Shown: positions 23,930-37,600 of the stretch, in pieces
Layout: the number at the start of each line of letters is the position of its first letter
How positions within the stretch are numbered: position 1 is the first letter of the stretch
Notes under the pieces: generated by a model
What the model was told of the DNA's origin: nothing
Databases searched by the model: none
The model's input: the letters and a program-made list of their open reading frames with translations, nothing else
DNA from: Salminus brasiliensis
Taxonomy: Eukaryota; Chordata; Actinopteri; Characiformes; Bryconidae
NCBI RefSeq assembly: GCF_030463535.1
Contig: NC_132894.1
Span: 34,244,125-34,308,124, forward strand
Length of the DNA stretch: 64,000 bases
Direction: 5' to 3'
Program-made: the position numbers and the translations under genes

Positions 23930-26740
23930 TCCAAATACTGCAACCAGTACAATCAGCTTAAAGAACCTTTTTGTAAGTGCACTGTACAGAACCTCTTTCT
24001 ATTTTGGGCAATCTTGCTTAGCAAAAATGCACCATCGGTACCATTGGAAGAACCATTGGTACTAGAACCTTATACAACAATTTTCCACCATAAAAAAGAA
24101 CCATTTAACCAGGCATAGAACAATTTGTGTGTTTAAAAGGTTCTGTGTGTTGGTTGTTCTATTTAGAACCACTACCTTTACTAGAGAACCCTTAAAGAAT
24201 GTTTTTGTAAGTGTACTGTATAGAACCTCTTTCAATTTTTGGCAATCCTGCTTAGCAAATATGTTCTATGACTATAGAAGAACCATTGGTACTAGAACCT
24301 TTGAATTGTTATGGTTCTATCTATCTAGAACATTTTGTCCAAATTTTTGGACCAATAGAAATGCTCCAAAATGACCTGGAATGAAATACTTTTCCATTGA
24401 AAGTTGAGAAGTCTTTTCCTTCTCCTGTAAAGTTGTTATTTGTGGTAGCATGCCATGCAGATACGTTCATTAAACTGTGTGTGTGTGTGTTGGGTTAGGG
24501 GTTGGGGTTGGCTGGCAGTGGTCTATGGTGGGTTTGTACGTTGGCCTTTGGTGCCCTGGCATGTTTTTCATCAGAGAGGGATATTTCTTTTATTAATAGC
24601 TGCTCCTGAGCAGGAGGGCATTAAAGCAGATGATAAGTAGCATCAGTTCCCACATGCCTGATTAAATAAGCTCAGTATAGCGCGTATACTACACCAACCG
24701 CAAGGGCGGGATGTTCCTGGGGAGCGTTCGGAGTCCCCTGACTGTGAAAATCACATTAAAACCAGTACCTGCATCACTGGTGATGAAGCACAGGCCCGAC
24801 TAATGGATGCGGAACCATTGAAGCCAGCAGGATTCAGAGTTTCTGTCCATCGAGGCCCGGCCTGTGCCGGCTGGGGCGTTTCTAACTGCATTAAGAATCA
24901 GACAAAATAAAGATATTCAGTGATTAGGTACAACCAACCAGCCCCGCTCAGCCCGGCACCAGATGAAATTCCACACTGAGCAGATCTGCTCATGATTACG
25001 GAGACTTACAGAGTCCAACCTGCTGCAGCGTTCCACGCATAGAGAACAGGGGATTAATATGTGGGGTTCCTTGTTAGAGAACCGATGCAGTGGCAGCATC
25101 AGCAGCACTGATACACAAAATATTACCAAGAAGTCTAATCAGCTTTTACTGTTCTCTAACCTTCAGTTTGTATCTGAAAATTAAAACAAATAGGTTGTCG
25201 TGGTTCTATAGAGAACCGCTCTTGCTATTCCTATTTAACAATAATGTTCTAGGACACTGTGGTTCTATATAGAATGTTTCTAAAGACTCTATAAAGAACA
25301 ATATACAGAAAGCTTTCCATCACAATACAAAAAAGAAAACTATTATCCAGGTTTGATGTTCTCTGAGTTGTTGTGGGTTTATCTAGAACCATTGCCTTTA
25401 GTAAAAAAAAACCTTGAACAAACTCTTTTAGGTGTTATGCATAGAACCCTAGACAAAAGAACCATTTAACCAGAAAAAAACAATTAATGCATTCACATGT
25501 TTTTTTTGTTTTTTTTTTTTATATCATGGTCATATCTAGAACCATTGCCTTTATTAAAAAAACCCTTAAATAATATTTTTTGCTTAAAGTGTATATGGAA
25601 CAGCTTTTGTTATGTCTCTAAACAAAAAAATGTTCTAAGACTATAGAAGAACCATTGGTACTGAAGCGGTTTTAAAGAACCTTCTACAAACAATTTTCCA
25701 TCATAAAAGAACAATTTGTGTATTTAAAGGTTTCGTTGGGTTGTCATGGTTTTACCTAGAACCACTGCATTTACTAAGGAACCCTAAAAGAACCTTGTTG
25801 TTAGTGGACTGTATAGAAGTATCTTTGTTTGAATGGTATAAAAATAATTTTGGGCAATCCTGCTTAGCAAAAATGTTCTAAGACTATAGAAGAACCATTG
25901 GTATTAGAACCATTTTAAAAAACCTTATACAACAAATTTTCCACCATAAAAAAGAACCATTTAACCAATTTGTGTGTTAAAAAGGTTATTTGTGTTGGTT
26001 GTTATCTCTAGAACCACTGCCTTTACTAAAGAACTCTTAAAGAACCTTTTTGTAAGTGTACTGTATAGAACCTCTTTCTATTTTTGGCAATCCTGCTTAG
26101 CAAATATGTTCTATGACTATAGAAGAACCATTGGTACTAGAACCTTTGAATTGTTATGGTTCTATCTATCTAGAACCATTGCATTTACTAAAGAACCCTT
26201 AAAGAACCTCCTTCTATTTTGGGCAATCCTGCTTAGCAAAAATGCTCTAAGACTATAGAAGAACCATTGGTACTAGAACCATTTTAAAGAACCTTATACA
26301 ACACATTTTTCACCTTAAAAAAGAACCATTTAACCAGACAAAGAACAATGTGCGTGTTTAAAAGGTTCTTTGTGTTTGTTGTTCTATCTAGAACCACTGC
26401 CTTTACTAAAGAACCTTTAAAGAATGTTTTTTATGGAACCTCTTTCTATTTTTCAGCAATCGTGCTTAGCAAATATGTTATATGACTATGGAAGAACCAT
26501 TGGTACTAGAACCTTTGAATTGTTATGGTTCTATTTATCTAGAACCATTGCCTTTACTGAAGAACCTTTAAAAAACCTTTTTGTAAGTGTACTGTATAGA
26601 ACCTCTTTCTATTTTGGGCAATCCTGCTTAGCAAAAATGCTCTAAGACTATAGAAGAACCACTGGTACTAAAACCTTTGAATTGTTATGGTTCTATCTAT
26701 CTAGAACCATTGCCATTACTAAAGATGATATTTTAAAGCC
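23930..26740. repeat. Degenerate tandem repeat rich in AGAACC/GGTTCT
   Basis: At least seven units share ordered blocks: ctgtatagaacctctttcta, gggcaatcctgcttagca, actatagaagaaccattgg, gaattgttatggttctat and tagaaccattgccttta. Spacings between equivalent blocks are about 130 and 230-240 bp, so units alternate in long and short forms. Shorter, more diverged pieces occur at 16680-16840 and 43130-43330. A MITE-like fragment (24340-24445) sits inside. Confidence 0.8.
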
Positions 26741-27795
26741 TGGAGAGCGCTATGCATCTGGACACTTGTATAACAGCTGTGCAGCACTGTAGTTACACTG
26801 TAATGGGTTCCACTGTGGTTCCATATAGGTTCTAACTCTGCGTTCTAACGGTCATAATCACGAATGAAAGTGAGCTACAGCAGTTCTTTACAGCAGTGAC
26901 CTTCACGCTAGCCACTGCACTGTTCCTCCTGAGCGATAACACAGCCCACCACCCTCAGGTCCGCGCCCGGCCTGCTTTGCATGGCCCTGCGGAATCGGGC
27001 CCGATGGGATCTTTCCTGTTCCGAGCAGATACGGAGCCGCAGACGGGGGAGTTTCCCTGCCCATGGAGTACCTGTACCTGTGTTTTTGAACGCGGCTGAG
27101 GACACATCTCTCCGGCGGGGCCGTGCGGCCCTCCAACAATAGGCACATTGTGCCGCGTGTCTGCAGGAACACATGGGCCACAGAGAGATGCCATTGTCTT
27201 ATCAGGTAACGTTACCTGTGATGCGATAAACGATAGCACGCCGTGTTTCTGTAAAAGGAATCCACAAATATATCAGCGCCTCTTCTTAGGTCACCTCGGC
27301 TTCCCCGGGCCTGGCAGCCGACCCACTCGCACGGACTTAAAGAGAAGACCGGGGCGGGGGGTGGGGGGTGGTGGGTTGCGAGACCCCTTTCATTTAGGAG
27401 TAGCATTCCTGGGAACGACAGAAAGAAGGAGAGAGAGAGGGGGAGAGAGAGGAGATGCATGAAACTCGGCCCACGGCCTCCTGGAGGAAAGCACTGATGC
27501 CATGCCAAGTCGTGTCATTTAAGGTGTCCCATACATAGGAGCACGTATGATGCCACTGAGATCAGTATGGCAGGGGATGCGGGAGGAGGAGGGGGGGGGG
27601 GCTTTCTAAAGGTGTGCCAGGACTTTGAGGAGGGCTACCTGTGCCTGTGTGAAAGAGAGAAGGACAGTAGAGCAGTGAGCTTATGTGAAATCCAAGAGCC
27701 TGGGGAAGCAGCAACAGGTCATCACTGTAGAATCTGTAGGCCGAAGGTGTTGGTTAAGCTGAAAGGAGCGGACTGGGTCAGATAGGCTATTAAGG
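26741..27795. other. Intergenic GC-rich DNA
   Basis: 26900-27340 is GC-rich with CpG and has overlapping ORFs on five frames, none resembling a known protein. A G-quadruplex motif lies at 27351-27375 and a run of about eleven G at 27590-27601. Confidence 0.4.
27351..27375 (+). other. G-quadruplex motif
   Basis: G runs of four, six, six, two and three separated by single bases within 25 bp. Confidence 0.65.

Positions 27796-27796
<1 letters not shown>

Positions 27797-27838
<42 letters not shown>
27797..27838. repeat. (GT)n microsatellite
   Basis: About 21 copies. Confidence 0.9.
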
Positions 27839-27839
<1 letters not shown>

Positions 27840-28078
27840 TAACGTACATTAACATTAACTGTAGCTGCTGGGTTTGAGGCGGTATTTCCACCCTCACACA
27901 CACACACACTCTGCCCCAGGCCTACAACTTAGACCCTCCTCCAGCCATCACATCCTAACTAAAATATGGACCCCCACCCCCACACCCCCCCAAAAAAAAA
28001 ATCTAAATGCTGAACTGGTTCTTATTACACAAGTAACAACCTCTACAATAGACCCCCATTAAAAGGAGACGCTGGTTT

Positions 28079-28128
28079 TAATGTTATGGCTGATTGGTAA
28101 TAAATAAATAAATAAATAAATAAATAAA
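28079..28128. repeat. Transposon end followed by (AAAT)n
   Basis: 28079-28099 repeats the right end of the element at 267-706 (taatgttatggctgattgg). An (AAAT)n run of about eight copies follows directly. Confidence 0.6.
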
Positions 28129-28190
28129 AGTATGTTTGCCTCCATCCAAAGAAAATGGGATCGGTCAGTCCCAGGACAAACACTCACTGA

Positions 28191-28254
28191 CCTCACTGGT
28201 CAGGGTGTGGGGAAAACCCTAGCATGGGTTTTCCCCACACCCTGACCAGTGAGG
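28191..28254. repeat. Perfect 29-bp inverted repeat with 6-nt loop
   Basis: Arms 28191-28219 and 28226-28254 are exact reverse complements, separated by tagcat. Weaker pairing extends outside (ggtcagtccca against gccctgg and gactgacc). It could be a foldback element or a hairpin RNA precursor. Confidence 0.85.
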
Positions 28255-28371
28255 TTAGTCAGCCCTGGCCTAAACGCCACCACGACTGACCATAATCAGA
28301 GAAGAAGAACGGTCACCTGACCATCGATCGGAAGCATCAGCGATTTACCAGCTTCAGCTGACTGAGCAGAT

Positions 28372-28423
28372 TTTATTAGAAAGTCGTCAAACATAAAGCA
28401 GGACATCATGGCGGTCATTTATT
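28372..28423 (-). promoter_or_regulatory. Candidate distal poly(A) signals for asb7
   Basis: Minus-strand AATAAA hexamers occur at 28418-28423 and 28372-28377, about 3.1 kb beyond the asb7 stop codon. Further hexamers lie nearer the gene, for example near 29994 and 30462, so the real 3' end is undecided. Confidence 0.25.
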
Positions 28424-31400
28424 CACACGTGTGTACATTGTTCAGCGAGGCAAACAGCAGTTCCTGTACATTCAGTAGTTGTGGCCAACGGTGCGGAAGA
28501 CTTGAGATTAAGAGGATCAGAATCCAGCTTGAGCATTTTCTGAAAACAAACAAACAAACAAACAAAAACAAAAACACACACATTCTGGAACTCAGCCAAG
28601 AAATAAAACACATTTTGGTAAGAATGTGTAAGTTCATGTGTGTACGTCCAGTCACTCACTCACTCACACACACACACTTTCTCCCAAACACACACTCTGT
28701 AAACAGAACTGCTGTAGGATTCAAAAAAAGAGCCCAACCTCACTGTTATATTTATATTTATATATATATTAAAAAAAAAAAGCCCTGAATGCACGCTCGG
28801 ATATACGATTCCAGAAAGAGAGACTCTTCGGATTGTTTTCATGCTGTGCCGCAATGCTGAAGCCTCAGCGCCAGCAGTGGCAGTGAAAGGCAGCTAGTGT
28901 TATGTGGTGTTGTGGGTTTAACCGGTCGGAGGAAATTCACTTTCGGAGGGCAGAGCTGAGCGGGGGGGTGGGAGAGTGGATGTGACTCAACATTCAACAA
29001 ATTAAGTGGTCGTTAATATCAGCAGTCCATCCATCCGTGAGAAATCCATAGTGAGAAAAAGGCCTCCTGCTTTGAGCGCTCTGCGTCCAGCTGTGAACCT
29101 AAAGAAGAGGAAAAGCTACAGAAGGTGCGCTTACTGCAGACTAAAAACTAAAACTAACCAACTTTGTTGGGAATTATAATTTAATAATAATAATTAATAA
29201 TAAAAACAAACAAAAGAAGTGACAAAATAATATCAAATAAAAAAGTGCACATTTGAGCAGATACTACTAAACCTCCCGAACACGTGAAGGCACAACTTAA
29301 TGCTGTGGGCCTGATTCTGTCAGCAAAACTCCCAAAACTCCCAAGAAACACCAAGAAACCTCGAAATCTAAACCTAAGAGCAGGGAAGAAAGACTGATTC
29401 CAACTGGTTTTGGATTCTTCATCTGGCTCCAATGAGACATAAAAAAACCAAACACACACAACAAAAAGAAATAAACAGAAAGCCGCAAGACCATCCAACA
29501 AAGACCTAAACACTTTGATGATACAAGAGTTCATAGCTTAAATAATTCTAGAAAAATATTTGCTGTACATATGACACAATTATATACATAGTGTAGTCCT
29601 TGTTGGGTTGATGTACGTCTGTGTGTTTATACAGGCTAACTTCTAATGATCAGCTCTTCTTACGGGTTCCTTTCCAACGTTCTGCAAACAACACTAGCAC
29701 CGATACAGCGTTACTCGCCATACCATCTGGGAACAGTGAGAAATGGCAAGTCATGAGAACTCTTGATTCAACAGCAAAATGCAAATGAGATTTAGGGGAT
29801 AAAAAATAAAAATAAACAAACAAACACATACATTAGGACTGCATAATATCCATAATAATATATATATTAAAATAGTAGATATCAAACTATGAAACATCAT
29901 GCATCAACCTTTTTGCAGAATATGCAATTTTCTCATATTCCAATCAAATAAATAGATCAAATTTACTAGAAGAAGATTATATCTAACCAATATTGTTTAT
30001 TTTACTCCTATTTGGGATACAGAATGCATTTTTAATATCATGTCATGGTGGATCATTGACTTCTTGTGAAAATCCCTGTTTTTTTATATCAATGTAAACT
30101 ACAGATATATATATATATATATAATATTTATTTATTTAATATTGTGCAGCCCTAATATATGAAAAATAAAATTACATCACTGTCCAGCAAAAACCTTGAT
30201 CTCCATTTTCGTCACTTTTCACTGTTTGAACCCAGCTGCTGTTTTTTGCATTGTATCAGAATTTCACATCCTGTAAAACTGTCAGACAAAATTGAAGATA
30301 CAAGGTTTTTACTTACAAGGCTCATATCCAGTCTTATGCAAAGGTTTGGAAACCCCTGTTCATATTTTGCTGATTTTGTCCATTTTTGTAAATAAGTAAA
30401 TAAAAGCTCTACAGGAAACATTGAATAATGTTGAATACTTAGACGCATAATTTCTATTTATTTACTGAGTGGAAAAAAATAAACGTTTTTAATGTGCCAA
30501 TATTTTTGCATTGTGTTTCTGTAGAGGATATGAACTTATTTTTCTTAGAAATTTAAAGCAAATGTACAGGGGCGTCTAAACTTGTGACTAAACAAAAGAT
30601 ATATATCTCATTGGTGTCCTGTGAAAACCTGGTATCTCCATTGGTGAGGTTTTATGTCTTTGACATAAGACATAACGGAGTTGTTCTTTACATTGCGTGA
30701 AAATTTCATTATGAATGGACCAATAGAAACGCTCCAACATTACTTAGTTAATCTTAATCTTAATTACTTAATCTTTTTTTTTTACTTTCACATTTCACAT
30801 GGACTTTCTTTCTTCTGGAGATACATGTTTTTTTTTTTTGTCTGACAGCGATGACATATGCGTGTGTGTGTGTTTTTTCTCCCCTTTCAAACGTTCTGTA
30901 ATCAATTTGAAATTACTTCCGAAAATGCATCACTTGGTAAAACTGCAGCTGAACACTGTTCCTAGGTCTGACTACACGTTTTTAAATGGACAACAATAAA
31001 AGCAATAATTTAATGCAGCACCACCTTATTTCTCGAGTAAAATGTCCAGTACAGTGCAGTATCGGCTCGTACTGGTGCACGTTCAAACCCTTCTGAAGCT
31101 CCTTCCAAACTTTCTAAACCCTAATTTCTGAGTAAACTTATTCTAAATTGTCCCTTTAAGAGGAAAAAAAAGAGCAACCTGTCACCAGCTTTTAATAAGA
31201 AAACACTTCAAAAAGGATCGAAAAACCAAAATTCATCCAGAATCAATGATTTTAGCTTTTTTTTTTTTCCTTCTTACCTTTCAAGGATCAGCTATTAAAA
31301 TAGGTTGGAGGTCAATATCCAGATCCATGACAAGGATTAGGAATTACTTATCAACTTGGCTAAATTTCCAATTCGTCACAAGCCATTTTTCATTACGGAA

Positions 31401-31543
31401 ACACATGCCTACATGTTTGTAGAAAACAATCTGCAGCCAGAGGTCGAGAATAGAAAGGAAACCGAGTCTGAGAGTTTGCATAGTCTTTTCTAGAGAGACG
31501 AAGACAGTTCCTCCGCTTCTGCCCAGAGGTTTGAAGGCCTCTG
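28424..31543 (-). other. Possible asb7 3' UTR with repeats inserted
   Basis: No exon of another gene is seen between the asb7 stop and 28.4 kb. The interval contains MITE-like copies (30180-30310 partial; 30605-30822) and AT-rich DNA. 28430-29700 is not obviously repetitive and may be transcribed as UTR. Assignment is by position only. Confidence 0.3.
30605..30822. mobile_element. MITE-like repeat, both ends present
   Basis: Begins near aacctggtatctcca and ends near tctggagatacatg, so both inverted ends are visible. The core ggaccaatagaaacgctcc is present. Confidence 0.55.
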
Positions 31544-31683
31544 TCAGACATTGTCAAACTTGTGTTTTAAGTAGTCCTTCATGACCTTGGCAATGGGCAA
31601 GTCCTCCAGAAACTTTAAGCTTTGAAGTCCTATGCACTGACGGATCTTTATCCGGCACAAGTCCTGCAAAGTCCTGGGCTGTC
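31544..31683 (-). CDS. asb7: asb7 last coding exon (SOCS box)
   Basis: Encodes residues 273 (last two bases of the Arg codon) to 318, from RQPRTLQDLC to KFDNV and TGA. The acceptor is a long pyrimidine tract ending tatcttcag. Confidence 0.96.
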
Positions 31684-34600
31684 CTGAAGATAGAAAAAGA
31701 GAGAAAAAGAAAGACTATTTAGAGAGTTAAATATTTAAGCTGTATTAAACACACTAGAACATTTTAATATAATAAATAAAATAAATAAATTAATCATTTC
31801 AGATAATTACTTTGCAATCATTTGGATAAAAGAAATGTGTGTATTATCTGGGAGTTGTTCTTTATATTGTGTGGACATTTCTTGATGAATAGACCAATAG
31901 AAATGCTCTAAAATTACTTGGAATAAAATAATTTTACATTGACTTCAATCAAAACTTAAGTTTTTTTTTTCCCCTCTTCTTCTATAAAGTTACAGGATTT
32001 TTTTGGAATTTTTGGAGATACAAGGTGTTAGCGTGACAGCAACTATATGTTTACTGTAAATTAGATTCATCTAAAAATATAAGGAAAAAAAAAAAAAGAA
32101 AAAGAAAAAGTGAAGACGTTTGCGATATCAAGGTATGGTAAAGAGATGCCTCTTTTAGCCTCGTCATGCCCAAAAAGCTTCCAGGCTTCCAGGCCACTGG
32201 CTTGGTGCCCTCCTTTATCTGCCGTCTTAAAAACGTTAAAGACGTTCGGAAACGAGTTCCAGGAATCCGCCGAGCGCAGTTTTATCAGTTCTATGGCCGA
32301 GCTCGTCCTGCCCCCGCACAATGTGGCACAGGCACAAACGAAGCCAGCTGGGAAAACCACTACAAAGGCTTAGCTGGGGCCATCTGCAGACCCTGTCTAC
32401 TGTCATCCCCTGTGTCGTATACAGCTGGGGAGGGAAAAAAAAATCTTGTGTCAGTCATGATCTTTGAGACTTTACATCTCAAAAAAAAAAGAAAAAAAAA
32501 AGTGCCGAAATGCTTTTTATAATCGATAACTGGACTGAAACGTGATCGCGCCGCTGGTCCGGGCTGAATAGGGGGAAACCGAGTCTGCAGTGCGTGTGGG
32601 GCTGAGGCAGGCGGCTTTGATATGGTGATATCAAAGTTGAACCGGAGCGCAGGAATGTGGCCATTGTTGTCTACTAGATCATTAGTGCTTCAGGTAACAG
32701 GGCTCGCTTTTCTCAGACGCTGGATTGTTCGTGGAGGGAACGAAGCTGATCGTAGCTGTGCGCTCGGGAGGTGACGGCGAGGGCTAGGGCTAGGGCTGTG
32801 CCTCTGCTCAGCTTACACGGCTAAAGAACTGCTACTGCACCACCACTGCTGCTGCTGCTGCTTCCACTGGTAGACTAACGCAGCTCGGCTGCTGTGTGCG
32901 AGGGCTTTTGTTAGACGTATGATTAAATATTAGATAATACGATAGAGCTGTAATCATTACTATATATATATATAAAAAAAGAAGAGATATCTACCAGATG
33001 TTTAGATTTGAGATCTTTTTGAAATTCTTAGCCTCTGAAGACAAGAAGTAATTAATGATCAATCAGTTATATAAATTTTCATGTTATTAGACTAATCGAC
33101 TAGTCGAACCATGATTGCACAAATACACAATTATTTATATTGCATTTCGATTAATCGAATTAATAATTGTATATAATTGATTAATCGCAAAGTATTCGAT
33201 TAATCGACAGTTAAAACACGATTCTTTCTGCAGTTTCCTGATATGCGAGACTAGGCTGCAACTAATGAGTTTACCTACAATTGATTAATCACATGATTAT
33301 TCGATTACTCAACTAGTTGGCCCACAATATACATGCAACTACGTACATCAACTCAACTGTTTTATTCGATTAATCGACTAGCCCCAATATTAAATGAGCC
33401 ACAATATTAAAATGTACATAAATTAATATATATATATATATTATTTAATCATGTATATAATCGATTTATTGTGTTTTTTTAATGATTAACTGTGTAGATT
33501 TTAATCGACTAAACAGATTATTGAATTAATCACACACTAGTTCTAGCAAAATTCTTCCTACTGTTTTTTTTTTTTTGAGAGACTAGGCTGCAAATGAGGA
33601 GTATACCTACAATCGATTAATCGGCCAGCTAGACCACAATATACACAACAACGTATACTGTATAATCAGTTACATTATTTTTTGACTAACTGTTTTTATT
33701 GCATATGTAATCAATTAATCATGCTATTATATTTGATTACTCAACTAGTTAAAGCACAAACTTTGTTCACATATAGATCCGAATAACCGTGTTAATATTT
33801 GATCAGTCGACTAATTGAAGCAAGATGTATAATAGCTTATGTAATGGATCAATTGCAAATGAATTGGTCAATCGACTAGTTGAAGCCCGATTCTGCAGAT
33901 TCCTGGTATGTGCGACTATATGCGGCTGTATCTACCGAGAATACCAATAATCGATTAATCGACCAGTTGGACCACAATATTTAATTGCACATGCCATCAG
34001 TCATGTTATTGTTCGATTAATGACTAGCTGAAGTGCAATAATTAATTGCGTATAGAATCGATTAATCATGCAATTATTCGATTAATTGACTAGTTGAATC
34101 GTGACTCCTCTTGCAGTTTCCTCTCAGATTGCCCCGTCACAACTCCGCCTCTTACCAAATACCTGATGTCATCACTGACAAACCAGAAAAAAAAAAAGCC
34201 CAAGTCAACCTACGTGTCACTTCCTGCAGAAAGTCCAAGCAGGGTCGGCTGATGCCGGACATGCTGACCGACACGGCCACGGGCGTCTGGCCCTCGTAGT
34301 TGCGGGTGTTCGTGTCAGCACCGTACGTGTAGAGCATCTGAGCACACAGCACATCGTCCCGCAGAGCCGAGAGGTGCAGCGGCGTCTGGCCGTCCTCCAG
34401 CCGGCCCAGGTTGGTGTCGGCTCCCCGCTGCAGGAACATGCGGCAGTACGAGTGGTTGCCTTTGATGACGGCGTAGCGCAGCAGGAAGCCGTTCTGGATG
34501 TCGATGTTGGCGTTGTGGTCCAGCAGGATGCGCACGCAGCTGGAGCGCTCGCGGATGATGGCCAGCTGCAGCGGAGTGGTGCCCTTGTCACTCAGAGGGT

Positions 34601-37600
34601 CCACCTCGGCCTTGAACTCCAGGAGCAGGCGCACAAACGAGTCGCGGCCGTAGTGGGCGGCCACGTGCAGCGGAGTCCAGCCGTCGTTGCTCTTGGCGTT
34701 GATGATGTCTCCGCGATGCTCGGACTCCAGCATGAGACGAGCGATGCGGGCGCGGCCGTGCATGGCGGCGTAGTGCAGCGCCGTGAAGCCACCGATGAAG
34801 TCCTTTACCGTGGGGTCAGCTGCGTCAAACACAGAGATAGAAAGTTTGCACTTTTTACTTGATTAGTGTTACGTATCTTTTAAAATGTTGATACTGATTC
34901 CAAGAGTTTCAATTATTTATTAAATCTATTATCTATATTTCTAACCTACTGAAACCAGAAGCAAGAGCAAGGAGCTCTAAGTAAGTAGGCCTGTCATAAT
35001 AACTAAATATTACCACTGATAAATTGCCATTAAAAATTATTAATCAATGGAAAACTGAATATTAATGTTTTTATAAGCATTTTACATCACTGATTTAATA
35101 ATATAACAGCATAATAATGAAATTACACCATTTTAAAGATCAAATAGCTTTTGAGAAGAATATTCAGACACTGGAATATAAAAAAGTTTAAATATCATAA
35201 AAAAAGAAAGAAAACCACAGTATTTAATTGTGTATGTAATCAAATGCAATTAATCATGCTATTAACTGATAATTTGGCTAAATGAAGCACAATATTTATT
35301 TACATATAGATCCAAATAATAGTGTTATTAATATTTGATCAATCGATTAATTGAAATAAAATGATAATTGTGTATATAATTAACTAATCACAAATTCTTG
35401 TCCATATATCATTCGATAGGTTGTTAGAATAATCGTCTACCGAGGTCAGAAATCTTCAAATCTGGACCTTGAATGCTGTGGTTTCCAGTCCTGGGAAATT
35501 AATTGACCATGCAGCGTCACACCTTTCAATGATCAGGACCAAGTCAAGGACTGGAAACTGGATTCAAAGTCCAGATTTGAAGAATTTCAAAACTTTTTTT
35601 CACAAATTCTTTCATAAAAGTGCTGAATTTGGATACCAAGGTCCAGAACTTTATTAAAAAAAAAATTATAAAAATAAATAAATAAAAATTAAAATAATTA
35701 ACCCCCCCCCCGACCAACTCAATAGGCTTTTCCTATGCGATAGATAGAGAGAACAGCATAAAGTGTAGTACTGTGGTATGGAGGTTAGCCCAGCCAACTT
35801 GCTCATATGTGGAATTTCAGGTGGGCATGGTCTCTGACTGGATCGTTACAGCCCACCCTAACCTCACATGGATCTTGCCTAAGCCCCCATGTACAATGTG
35901 CTACCTAGATGACGGTCACAATGAGTGGTTGGTGTGACGCAACAGATAACACCACTACCGGCCAGTGAGCTACCACACCATGTGGGAGACAGGGGTTCGA
36001 TACCTGGTCTGGGTGACTGTGCTGCGCTACACCAATAAGAGTCCTTGGGCAAGACTCCTAACACTGCATTGGCCCACCTCTGTAATACGAGTAACCTTGT
36101 AAGTCGCTCTGGATAAGAGCATCAGCTAAATGCTGTAAATGTAAAATCCGATTGAGTTCTTTAGGGCTGGTTCCTCCCAGTAACTGGACCTAAATCCAAC
36201 AGAACATCGTAGGGATGTGGTAGAACAGGTCATAGCTACAGCATACTGAAGACCAAGATGATCTAGAAGCCCTCAAATTAATAACATGCTATTATTTAGC
36301 TAGCCTACACCATTTAGATCACCCTCATCATCTAATGCAGATTGGCTGCTTACTGGCTTTCTGAGGGACTCGGTGGTCCTAAAGCAAGCAGAAGGTGCTT
36401 CTGAAAGATCTGCACAAACTGCATTATGCAATCATGTGGACATGGACCAGAACCTTGTGAAATCCAGGCCACAGAGAATTAAGGTTTTTTTGAGAGCAAA
36501 GGAGGCCTGACCTAGTATCACTACAGTGTTCCTAATAAAACGCAGAGGAGTTGCAGACCGCAAACCAGGTTTCAGTCAGGTGCAGACCGAGAGACACTGC
36601 GTATTTCAAGCAGAAAAGACTGAACGGCCATTAAATCAGAGCACTGCTGGACTCTGGCCGTGGGCAGTAGGCATTTTTGAGATGGTACAGGAGAGAAGGC
36701 TGGATTGCAGTACTGACAAAAGAGGTGCTCAGCTGCAGGAGGTTCACTGCACCACATGTAACCTAGATAACAGCGCCATCTAGCGTCTTACTTCGATTCC
36801 TGCACCCTAGTCTAACTTCACAAGCTTTTCAAGGTTCTTCACACACAAAAATATGGTTCGCCATGGAATCAAAGGTGAATGATGTAGAGCACTGCTCAAA
36901 AAACCCTTCGCAGCACCTTTGCTTTTAAGAGTGGTTAAATAACAGCCTGCAGCTGAAGGTCATGGTCAGGTCAAGGCGGCTGTAATCATACCGTAAAGGA
37001 CTTTTCTGACCGGACGTTTGGAACAACACCCCATATAGAGGTCAGTTATAAAAGCATAACATTAAGGTGCAAAATAGCAACGGTTACCAGATACACAGCC
37101 TTGGCTTATACACTACATGGACAAAAGTATTGGGACATCTGCTCAATTTTGCGTGTCTTCTGAAATCAAGGGTATTAAAAAGAGATTATTCTGCTTTTGT
37201 TGGAGTGAATGTCTCTACTGTCCAGAGAAGAAGAGCTTGTACTAGATTTTGGAGGCGGAGCATTGCTGTGAGGACTTGATTGCATTCAGTCACAACAGCG
37301 TTAACGAGGTCAGGATGTTGGGCCATCTCATCCTAAAAGTATTGAATATAGCACCATCCATCATTCCAGAGAACACAGCTCTTCCACTGCTCCACAGCTC
37401 AATGCTGGAGGCCTTCATACCGTTCTACCCCATGACGGGGCATTAGGCGGCATGGTGCCAATAGGTTCATGTTTATCTGCACCTGAGAGTCCTATTCTAT
37501 TGGCAGTACTTCTTCTCTACAAGGATTTGATACGCTGTGCGTGTGTGTGTGTACATTTGCACTTCTGTGTCAGCAATGGATGCAACTTAAAGTAGCTGAA

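Noticed and set aside
34374-34862. 162-codon plus-strand ORF opposite asb7
   Set aside because: It is the antisense shadow of the GC3-rich ankyrin exon; the minus-strand frame matches ASB7 throughout.
35994-36004. Possible tRNA gene (B box ggttcgatacc)
   Set aside because: No cloverleaf with paired acceptor stem; the 3' part continues into a SINE body and LINE tail.
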